DNA of 64,000 nucleotides from Eudromia elegans. Lineage: Eukaryota; Chordata; Aves; Tinamiformes; Tinamidae. The notes beneath the pieces were generated by a model that worked only from the letters and a program-made list of their open reading frames with translations, made no database searches and was not told the origin of the DNA. The position numbers and the translations under genes are program-made. This document shows positions 29,001-41,000 of the stretch, one piece after another (position 1 is the first letter of the stretch; each line of letters begins with the position of its first letter). The DNA lies in assembly GCA_003342815.1 (NCBI GenBank), contig PTEX01000340.1, positions 504,505-568,504 of the forward strand, given 5' to 3'.

Positions 29001-32000
29001 CTTAAGAATGGTGGGGTGGTAAAGAAGGGATGAGCTAATTTTTTGGCTATTTCCTCGTTATTAATGTTGTTATTTAAATTAAAATTTTTTTAAAGCATTA
29101 AAAACTTTTCGCATAGGCAACTCCAACACACATTGTCTGGAGTTTTTAACAGATCTCATTCTAAAAGTAAATGTAAATATAATAGGCCTCGATTTTACGC
29201 ATGGTTATATTTCTCTCCCTCTTCTTTTTTCTTTCTCAACCCCTGGCAGGGCCTGCTGGCTGGGGGGCAGCAAACCAGCTGGATTATTCCTATGGTGATT
29301 TCATTGATACAGTGCAGGAAGACCTATCCAAGCATCTTTCTGCCCCTGTAAAGGCAGCACCCGCTCGAGTCAAAAGACACAAGAAGCTCAACATACCAAT
29401 GACTGACCACAAAATTAAGTTAATATTTAACATCACAGGTGAGAGAAATCAAAATATCTGCCTTCTCCTATCCTTCTTTTTGAAGAATATATTTCTCATA
29501 CACTCAGTAAAGCTTTCTCTTCCCAAAGCCTGATAAATATGCAGATGACAGTTTTCTGGAGACATTCATAGCCTGATTTTCCCAGACTTTCTCCCTGGGG
29601 ATAGATCACAGCCTGTTGTTCGTGGAGAGCACGGTGCCCATGGCCTGCTTTTCACTTTGCACTGGCAAGCTGCATGTTGCCCTCCCAGTACCAGAAGTGC
29701 TGACTGTAAACTCTGTGTGCTTGTTGTGTGTTCTCTTTAAATCCCAGCTAGCGTGCCGTTGCCTGATGAAAGGAATGATACAGTGGAACTGGAAAACCAG
29801 AAAAGGCTCCTTAAAACCCTAGAGACTATCACGAACAGGCTGAACAGGACTCTCAATAAGGAACCCATGTATTCTTTTCAGTTTGCATCCGAACTCATTG
29901 TAGCTGACAGCAACTCACTGGAGACCGAGAAGGCTTTTCTTTTCTGCAGGCCTGGCTCCGTGCTCAAGGGAAGAATGTGCGGTAAGCCAGATGACTTACT
30001 CCTTACGTGTATTTTAAATCACTTTAAAAAGCAATGTTTTAGATATTGTTTGCAGAGGGTAGAGGATTGGCGTAACTCCCTTCTTGTGGTCTCCCAGAAC
30101 AATAAACTCTCCAATGCTTTGCAGAGTTTGGCTTGCTGAGGATGTTTGTGTTCATAACTGAGAACTATGGAAAAGGACGCTTGTACACCCAGGATTACAC
30201 TCCATTGGGGCAGCCAGGCATATCCATACTCTTGATAATACTTAGGAAAGCAGTGCTTTATATGCAGATCTAACTCCATTATTCATGTCAATGAAGTGTG
30301 TGTAAGACAGAGAGTTGAATTTCATGTATTGTGTGCAACAACATTGTTAAAAAGTTCCAGACAGACACCCAGTAGAAGTTGTTTTGCTGATGAACAGAGA
30401 CACATTTCACACAAACAAGGACTGATTAAGTGGAAAGGCTTTGATTAGAGGAAGGGGATTATTGATGACTGTGTGATCTGAGGGGCACTTATGTTTCCAA
30501 TGTGACAGTCAACTGCCCATTGGGTACCTACTACTCCCTGGAGCATCGTGCCTGTGAAAGCTGCTGGACTGGATCCTACCAAGATGAGGAAGGGCAGCTG
30601 GAATGCAAAAGTTGTCCATCTGGCACCTATACAGAGTACCTACACTCCAGAAGCATCTCTGAATGCAGAGGTGAGGACGTCGTCTTCTTCGGGCAGCTGC
30701 TCTTAAATGTCTGTTGAACATCTTTTTGCTTCTCATTGCAGGAGTACTGGAATGAGGTTAACTTGTCAAGCAAGGAGCAGTCCTGACTGCCCCTTGGTGC
30801 GCATACATGACGATATTGGTTAAAAATGGGAAGCTGACTTGGAATAAGTGCAGCAATATGGAAAATAATTAATTGGTTAATAATTTGCAAATGCACTGTC
30901 AGTAACTTATCACATCCTACTTTTAAATAATTATCTTTTTTAGCTCTTTGTACCCATGAAGACCTTCAGGATATACTTAAAAATAGTAAAAGTAAACAAT
31001 TTCTGTGAGCGATATTGTGGTTTCAGTGTTATTTTTAGAGCTTAAGAATTGCATTTCCTGTTGGGTACTGCTTTATCTTTCTGAATTCCTCTGCCTTATA
31101 GCTCAGTGCAAGCAAGGAACCTATTCAGCAAATGGTCTTGAAACCTGTGAATCATGTCCACTTGGCACATACCAGCCAGCATTTGGATCCAGGAATTGCA
31201 TTTCTTGCCCAGAAAAGTTGTCAACAGTAAAAAGAGGCGCTGTGGATATCTCAGCCTGTGGAGGTATGTAACAAAAGGGGCTATGAAATTTCTGAAAATG
31301 AGGCAGTGTTTAAGTAGCAGTTTTGCAGTCCAATCCCTCTATCGGAGATTTAACTCAATCTATGGCTAAGTATAGACAAGCAGAATTTCCCAAAATAATG
31401 ACAGGCTGTCCTGTTAGCCTGAATTTTTGAAAGATTTTCCTTCTGATTTCCAAGATGAGTTCTTAACTAAAGGCAGATAGAATGTACTTACTGAACCTGT
31501 GTGCAAATCACAGAATCACAGAATAAAACCTTTCCCTGTTCAGAAGAGAGAGGGAATGACAGTATATTCCGTCATCATTATCTTGGGACATCTGCTGTGC
31601 AGTGATTCTGATTTTTGATTGAGTTTGTACTAATTACTTTTTCAGGTAACTGTCTGCAAACATTCTTGGGAATGTTCTGACAGAAAGATCCTCAGCACAA
31701 GCAAGCTGCAGGGAAAATGGCACAAAAACAATTTGATTGTGGTTCTTATGGCTTCCTGAGGAGTGGAGACAGGGAAAGCAAGATGATGTGAGATGAAATG
31801 GGAGGAAAACTGTAGCTGAAAATTCTCTCAGCAGTATTGTTAGGAATAAAAATACTTCCCAGATATTTTTGTGATTCTTAGAGGTCCATGTGTCACCTAA
31901 GAACACAGTTTAAATAGGATTTCTCATAGTTATGAATTTCATGTGGGTTTCACCCAAATGCTGAAGATTTGAGGAGCAACAATGATGGGAAGAGAGAAAA

Positions 32001-35000
32001 TGACCAGAAAGGGAGCAAATGATGACCGAAAACAACTATCTTATTTTTTCTTGCAGTACCATGTCCTGCAGGAGAATTTTCTCGCACAGGTTTGATGCCT
32101 TGCTACCCTTGTCCCAGAGATTACTATCAGCCAGACCCAGGAAAGTCCTACTGCTTGTCTTGTCCCTTTTACGGAACAACAACCATCATTGGTGCCAGAT
32201 CCATCACAGATTGTTCAAGTAAGCCAAAATATGTCCCAGAAGAATGTGAACAAAGTTTAGCCATCCAAAAGTTTGAAAAGCAACTGTTTGAAGGGAAAAC
32301 ATCCCATGCTCTGTCAGAACATACACAGAACATGTGTTTCAACCAATGCAGTTAGCATCTGTTTCTGCCTAATAACGTTGTCTCTGGGTTATGTGGAAGA
32401 AGTTACTGTGTGTTATGTACTAAGGCACAGTTATAAAGCAGGGATGCTTGACCCCATTGAACTTAAAAGGGCTTATAAGGGCTATAAGACCATAGACCAT
32501 ATTATTTATTTATTTTATAACATATATGTGCTTATGTATGTATGTAACTGTATAAAAATATACGTGGATATTGTTGTATGTAAATACACAGGCATACATT
32601 TTAGGAATATGCTTGTTTATAATACATGACATACATAAAATATTCTGTGGTTACTGTAAATTTTTATATCTGTTCCCACAAATCCACTTCTATCAGCATT
32701 TAGATGCATTATTAAAACTCAGTTATGATGCCTTCATGGAACTGAGATCTGGCTGTAGAGTGTTGCCAACAGTGCTTTTGTTATCTTTCCTTTCTAGGTT
32801 TTGGCTCTACTTTCTCAGCAGCTGAGGAAAGTGTTATGATGGTACCAGCCTCCCCAGAAAATATCAGCAAGCAGTACAAAGTCAGCAGTCAGGCAAGACC
32901 AAATTTTTCTTTTAATCGGACTCTAATGAATGAAACTGTGCCTTATGCCATAAGTAAATAAGAAATGCTTTAATGTAATTATTATGTGACTAAATCTCCT
33001 GAAGAGGTGAGTGATTATCATGAGAACTACTGGACTTAGAGTTAAGATCCTGTTCATCAGCATGTCTGTCTTACTCATCAGAACTAATAAAATTAACTAA
33101 TTTAATTAATTAATTAACATTATTCGTTGCTAGGTATGGCATGAATAGATTCACAACTTTTTCTGCTTTCAAATTTTCTTTGAGACTATAGAAACACTTC
33201 TTTTGAATTTTTTTTAAAAAGCTGCATCAGTTATTGGAAATAGTAAATTTTGGAGCTTGAAGCCTTCAACCTGATTTGCAAAATGTATGTCTCATTTTTT
33301 AAAGAAATATGAACCTCTTGTAAGAGGTTTATTCAGTCTCTAAAAAGTAGGTTGTTCATGCTCAGTCATTTGATGGCTTCTCTATACTGGATGGCTTCTC
33401 TATACTGGATTCCAGAAGATGTTATCAGAGTCCCAGCTGTAAAATCTTTATTTCTACTCATTGCAGTTTAGATATACTTGAGAAGAAAAGAGCAGAACTC
33501 CTTTCTACTATGAGAACCCCTCTTGAAATAGATAGAAGTCCTCATAATAAAGTAAAAGAAACTGTGCAGTGATGGAGGCCACTGCTCCTAGCTGTAACTG
33601 TGACAAGGAGCAAGGCATTTCTTGAATCTCAAGCTTATTAACTTGGCATTCATGAAAATTCCCTCCAGTGAGATAATTTATCTGAGAGTAAATAATGCTA
33701 TACATTGAAGTGAAGTGAAGTCCCCCACCAATTCAACTCTCCTTTGTAAAAAAGACTGAAGAAAGTGATTATCAATCAGTGTAAAAGGTAGAAGAGAGAA
33801 AAATATTGCTCGAGAACTATCATATGGAATATAGCACAGTATAATACGACTGCTGTAAGTCATAGCTAGAAGGCTAGAGGAGCTAGAGGACCATCTGCAA
33901 TGTCCACATTTTGCTAAATAAAAAAGACCATTTTAAAAAATTACTAAAAGAGGAATAGTAATTCTAGAGATAAAAATCATTATCACTCAGATGAGACCAA
34001 AAAGAAGATCTAGAAATTATTTTCAAGGCTTTCTTTTTTTTTTCCTTTTCTGTTTTTAATAACTATAGATTTTGCATCTTTCAAAGTGTATTTCCACACT
34101 TACTGTAATTACATCATTATTGCCTACTGCAGGTCTTTCATGAATGTTTCCTGGAACCATGCCACAACAATGGGACATGCAAACAGTTGGGAAGTGGATA
34201 TATTTGCCTATGTCCATTTGGATATACAGGTAAAAATGTCAGAAGTGTGTGGAAGAATAAATATGGCTCCACACCCCTACTATGAGCAAACACAAAGAAC
34301 CAAAACATTTTTAATGCAAAAGGCAAAAACACAGGCTTACAAGTTGAATTGCCCATCAGAATAGTTTTCGATGTTGCTGAATTACATAGTGTTTGACAGA
34401 AAGTGTTTGGGTTTCTTGCAGTAGAGTTAATGAAAAATCTGTCAGAAAGCAGCAGCAGCACTGGAAAAAAACTTTTTGATTTGAAAAATATTAAGAATAT
34501 TAAGTACTATCATCTGGAACTTACCAAATCATTGTCTGATCTAAATTTTCTTATAACTCTTTCTTATCAATCTCTGTTAAAACACAGTTCAAGGAAAAGA
34601 TAATAAGATAATAAACACAAATGTCTAATAATCCAGGCAATTAATGCATCTAAAATTTTCCCACATTAAGTGTCTGTGACTTGTGTTTCTGAAAAATTTC
34701 CTTTTTGTTTCTCTGTTCTCAGTTCTTTGTTTTGCATTTTAGGTTTGAAGTGTGAAACTGAAATTGATGAGTGTAAATCGTTTCCTTGTCAGCACAGTGG
34801 GATGTGTAAAGATGGCATTGGGACCTTTGTTTGCCATTGCCAACCAGGCTATTCAGGTAATTTAATTGTTTGATAGCTCTTTTTCAGATAGGCTTGTTTC
34901 TATACTAGGTAGTAAAAAACACAACACGGGCTGTTCTTACTTCACTGATATTAACAGCAACAGAAAAACAGTTTCATCCACAGGCTAAAGAGTTCTAGCG

Positions 35001-38000
35001 TATGTGAATAGCTTTCAGAGTTAAAGGAAGACCATTCAGGAAGGATAATCTGTGTGAGTGCGTATGTCTGCATACTTTTGCTTTCTGACAATTCTAATCT
35101 GAAAAAGAAAGATTAGAGAATGCAGAAAATTCAGAGGGAAAAGTTTATATGAAATTGAGGGTGACCTGATTAGAGGAAACGTTTACACAGGCCTGTTAGT
35201 AAGTGAGTTACTTACTACTAGTAAGTGAGTACCTTTTTCATATCCTTATTGTCAGTCTTTTTAATTCTCACTGCATGCACGTTCAAGGTATTGAAATCTT
35301 AGAAGCTTGAACTGGCATGCCTGAGTACTTTGCCAAAACATCATCATGATATCTGAGTATTGAAGTAAACTTTTTGAGGAGATAATTCTCTGAGCAGTTT
35401 TAAAAAGAAAGGCTCAGTATATTCCACCAAAAATAGTCTCCCTCATTTTTCACATTTATGGTTTTATATTCATGACAGAAACACTTGTTGAATATTTTTA
35501 AAACTTTACACTGACCATGGCATCTTTCGCATCTCGACAGCTAAATGTCACAGATGATCTCTGCAGATATTAAGAGTAATGCAGTCAAAGATGGAGTTTT
35601 ATCATCTGATCTTGGTAGCTATTTATTGTATGACAACTACGGAGCTGCTTTGACTTCCAGATCCAGTCACTGCGGCATGTGGATCTTGACTATGTGTTGA
35701 TTTGTCTTGCCATGTTACCCTTGCTGTTTGAAGGTCTCTTGTGTGAAGAAGACATAAATGAGTGTAGCTCCAACCCGTGTTTGAATGGAGCCCGTTGTGT
35801 TGATGGCAAGAACAGCTACCACTGCACTTGTGCAGAGGGGTTCACAGGTACACTATTTCTTGTTTCTTGCCTATCTACACTGCCAAATTATCTCACTGTT
35901 ATTTCTATATGTCGTGTTGATTTGGATCCATTAACCTTCCATAGGTCCACATAGTTTTCCACAGGGCCTGTAGTGCCACAGTGTGACCTCAGAAGGGTCT
36001 ACTAGATGCTATGTTTTCTCTTTCTATCTGTGCCAGGGTCTTAGTCTGTCGTAATCTGTGTGAATTCCCCTGTGTTTATTCCCCATCCACATGATTAGCT
36101 TCTGCTGTTCTCACGTAAGATAGTTCTCCCCAGATTTCTGTAGCAGCCAGGAATATCTGTTCATTTGTCAAGTTGCCAAAGAGCTCTACTGTAAAATCAC
36201 ATGCAGTTTCTTCATTCTTCTCTGCTTGCAACATGGAGCCTCTTTCCCAGCACAAACACTGAGGTCCTGTGTGTTTGGCTTTTACATTACTCTGCAAAGT
36301 TAGACTTCCAGTTTAATTTCTTTTGCGGCAGCTTCTCATTAGTTGCTTATTTCTCAGGTGCTTTCTTGATTCCACCAGAATGACTCACGTATTCAGCAAT
36401 ATCCATTTAGATACTCAGCATCACAGAGCGTTCATTTCTGCAACTGCAAAAAATGATTCCTGTAACTGCTCTTGGCATTTGCCATTTCCCATAAAATCAT
36501 TTATTGGCAAGAGACCTCAGTAGCCAGGAAGGGGTTTGTGAATGTTTTTCTCAGATTAAAGCAAAACGGAGCTGTGACTTTGTTCTTTTCTTCTCAGGTG
36601 CTCACTGTGAAGTCGAGGTCAATGAATGCCTTTCAAACCCATGTCTCAATAGGGCTGTTTGTGAGGATCATATTGGTGGCTTCTCCTGCAAGTGCCTTCC
36701 TGGTTTTACTGGTATCTTTTGTGAAAGGAACATTGATGAGTGTCTCAGCAGACCCTGTAGGAATGGGGCTACATGCAGAGATGGTATCAACAGCTTCAGG
36801 TGAAAAACAGATGACTGATGTAATGCAGTGTGAAAAGGCAGATATGTTTTGGTGCTTGGGCCTTCTTAGATTTCAGCAAAGGACTCAACAGCCCAAGCCA
36901 ATTAGTAGACTCTTTATGCACTCTGAAGGAGATTTTAAAAGAAAAGAAAAATCTCTTAGAAAATTCTGAGATGGGTAGCAAGGAGAACATGCAAGGTTAG
37001 GTGTATGAGCATGGTTGGACTGCAAGATGTGCACTCTGTGGGAGATCTGTTCTGTTAAAAGAATTCTACTTTCCCATTTTGTCTTGCTTTCCACTGTAAC
37101 TGTCACTGATGACAGATTGTGTACCTGCTAGTTTTACCTCACTGGTGACTGCCAGACAGAGGTAGCTGTATATATTGAGAGTGCAGGGATTGAGCTAAAA
37201 ACACTGATGGAATCTTCTGAAGATTTCCTTTTTATTCTTTCAGGGTATTTCAAGACAGATCAGAAGTTACAAATACTGACAGCTGTGTCCTATGCTGGAT
37301 CACTGTAGAGAGATGAACTGGATGTTATACTCTAGGTTTATAAACTCCTTTGTGCCCCAAAGCCCCAGAGGTTTTGACACCTTTCTGATACTTTGGTTTT
37401 CCTGCATTATCACTGGATCTGTTCTTGCCAAGCAGAATAGCTCTGATCCATAATTCTGTGGATTCCAGGAGTCCCACTTCACTAATAGGAACCCAGTGGT
37501 TGTGTCTCTCACTTTCATATGAAGTAATGCAGATACTACATTTAGATATATCATAGTCTCTCTCAAGAAGAAAAATAATGCAACTCAATCATACTTAAAA
37601 GAAGCATCTAAAATAAAACTCTGTAGTATCTATTCTACAGATTTTTCAGCATATGCCATTCCCACTAGTGAAATGAGCCTCATGGCAAGGATATTTGTTG
37701 CATCACAGATTACATATTTGAAGTATGTTTCTTTTCTCCTTAGGTGTTTGTGTGTGACAGGATACACAGGACTGAACTGTGAAGTGAACATCAATGAGTG
37801 TGACTCCAGTCCCTGCTTAAACCAGGCTACCTGTGTGGATGCCTTGAACTCGTACGTTTGTAAATGTCCTCCTGGCTTTACAGGCAGCAGGTGTGAAACA
37901 GGTACACAGGACCGAAGTGTCAGAAAAAGGCAGCTTAACTAAGTGCCTGGTCAAGATTTGCACTGGCTAAATTGGTTTTATTCTGCTGCTCCAGAAAGCA

Positions 38001-41000
38001 GCTAGGTGTAGTGAGAATCTGAGTGGAGTCTGTGTGGCTGCGGTGGAGTTGGAGTTGGAATTGCAAGCGTGTAACAGCATGTGTGTCAGATCATATTTTT
38101 ATTTCATTCTCTTTTCTTAAACACACTGGTCTAACTTGCTAATACCAGAAAGATTTATTAGATTTTGTTTGAATTTTCTCTGCATAACTCAGTTAATTAG
38201 CAATTTGTGTGTCTTTTATTTTTCATAGAACTTTGCATTGAATGGTTAAAGACTAGGGCAAAGTAGTATCAGTTCAGAAGTACTAACAAAAATCACACTG
38301 CAGGGCATAACAAGCTTAATACTCGCCTAGTCCATCTCAGTGGATGGCTGTGCACTCGCACTGCACATCTATGAGTCTCAACTCTATTTGTCTTTCAGCA
38401 AAAACATAAAAAAATTACTGTCTTATACCTATAGCTGATGGATCTTCAGATGGAAGCTGAAGAACCTAGGCTGGTTTCTACAGATAGTGGAGGACATGAG
38501 TAATATAGATCATATCTTATGTGCGAGTTTAAATAGTACCCAGCTTTTAGGAGAGCTCCAGTTGATTTATTTGCACGTAGCAGTCTTTGAATTTTGCTGT
38601 AAAACATGTTACTCTGCATTAAATCTGAGCACCACAGGAGTGCTGTTCTGTATCAGAGTGCAGTGCATTTCAGTCACTCCAAAATATTAAAAAAACAGGT
38701 ATTTCTCTTTCCTTTTTATTTTATTTTTTTTTATCCTGTCTCTTATGGAGGATACAATGAAAACAAATAATCACGCACTTTTGGGCTGATGGGTGGACAG
38801 ATGGATTAATCATTCATGGGCAGAAGATGAAAAACGTATCCAATGCTATACAAGGTTCATGTTCGTTCTCTGTTAGACTATCAGCTCCTTTTTCAGTTGT
38901 ATTTTTTCAGATGATGTGTATTCTCTAGCCTCGGAAAGCGTCATGTGCTGACTGGAGGCAGGCTGGGGTATAGTCTTTCTATCTCTGACCAATTTAAAGT
39001 GAAATATTTTTGTAGATGTGTTATATTCCATTTTACTACATTTGGTCAGTTTACATTTGATTTCTTTCTATGTTTTTAAGAATATAGCTCTGAAAACTCT
39101 TCTTCTTTTTTGCAGAACAGTCCTCTGGTTTCAATCTTGATTTTGAAGTCTCTGGAATCTATGGATATGCTATGCTTGATGGTATTCTCCCATCTCTTGG
39201 TGACATCACCTGTACGTTCTGGATGAAATCCACTGACACCACAAACTACGGGACTCCCATTTCTTATGCAGTGGAAGATGGAAGTGATAATGCATTTCTC
39301 CTGACAGATTACAATGGGTAAATCACAAATATTCTTTTCTGTAGTTTGCACCTGTCTGTATTTGATACAGGTAATACAAGCCAGAAGTATGACTATCAAA
39401 TATGCCTACTTGAGGCAGGCAAATCTGCATCCAAATAAGAGAAACAGCATGATAGCAGTGTGACATTTAGAAAACAGAATATTTCCCTTGGATGGTATTT
39501 ATGGCGTGTTTAAAATACTCACTGAATCAATGACAGCCTAAAACTGGAGCTCAGCACTCAGAGGGCTTGAATCAAGGGACAAGTTTAAGAATCCTTCACA
39601 CATCCATGGCTTGAGACTTTGCATTTTGGTGCAGGACACATTACTTATTTCAAAGCACTTTACATATGATGATAATCACTTCAAAGTTCTTTCAAAGAGT
39701 AATGATATCTCAGGGGAGATTCTAAGTACGAACTGGACAAAAATACCCCATTTAGCAAACAACATTACTTTGAAGAGTGCTCTTCAAGTTGCTGCAAACA
39801 ATTGAGTGGGCCTTCATCTTCTTTCTCAATGCAGTTGGGTTCTTTATGTAAATGGGAAAGAGAGGATCACAGACTGTCCTTCAGTGAATGATGGCAACTG
39901 GCATCACATTGCAGTCACATGGACATGCAGAGATGGGGCATGGAAAGTGTACATTGATGGAAAGGTGTCTGACGGAGGCAGTGGGCTCTCAGTTGGCTCA
40001 AAAATTCCTGGTATGTTTTATTTCCTCTTTTTTTTTATTACAGAACTTTCTATGCCTTCAAAGACAGGCTTATTTGGTGTTTCTAGTATGTTGTCAGCAT
40101 TTCAGTAGATGCTCATCTTTGTTCTTCTTGCCTATAAAGATAGTTCCTCACTTGGACTCAGTGAAGGCAAAATGAGTATTTCTAGGCTAAAGTAACAGGC
40201 CACTTGATTGGCAGGGGTGACAGGGTTTAGAATGGTTTGGGAGAGCAACTAATGTTTATGCCTATTTGGCATAATGGGATCACTTCCTGTTTTTTATGTT
40301 CATTCACCTCAGTCTAGAGTAAGGCCTCCCAGAGATTTGCTGGGAGATTTTGTTGAAGGTGGCTGGTCTCCTTCCAAATAAAACCTCAGTAACATAAGCA
40401 TAAGAAAATATTTTTAAAGCCCTTCTGTGAGGCTGACTGCTGGGGGTTTTGTTTCCCATCCCTGGTCTAAATCTGTCTGAGTTTAGGTGGAGGTGCTCTC
40501 GTACTGGGACAAGAACAAGATAAAAAAGGGGAAGGTTTCAACCCAGCTGAATCTTTTGTGGGCTCCATCAGTCAGCTCAACATTTGGGACCACGTCCTGT
40601 CTCCACAGCAGGTAAGTCCCTGTTGCAGAGTTTGAGCACACAGTGCTGTTAGCATAGGACAAGCTGCAGATGCATTCCAAGTTAGCTTATATACTTTAAG
40701 ACTATATAAGCTTAAGCTTATAGACTTTTCTCTGTTCCCACAGAAGTCAGTGGGGACAAGATGAAACCTTGGCCTAGAGTATTAAGCTTAGCATAGTAAG
40801 AGTAGTATCTTTAAGCAATTCTAGGTATGGTAAAATCAACTTTGAAGTCACTATACTTTTTGAGTGAAACTTTCCATATTAAGTGGCTTTGAAAGAAAAA
40901 TAAAGACACATAAAAGATAATAATCCTATTACAAGAGGAAGAGAACTGTATGTAAGAGCTGGTGGCTGCTGTGTGAAGGTATCAGTAAAACATCAAAGTT

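Noticed and set aside
36472..36969. 165-codon open frame overlapping exon 21 in another frame
   Set aside because: It is a shadow of the EGF4/EGF5 coding sequence; its residues show no domain, while the correct frame shows perfect EGF cysteines.
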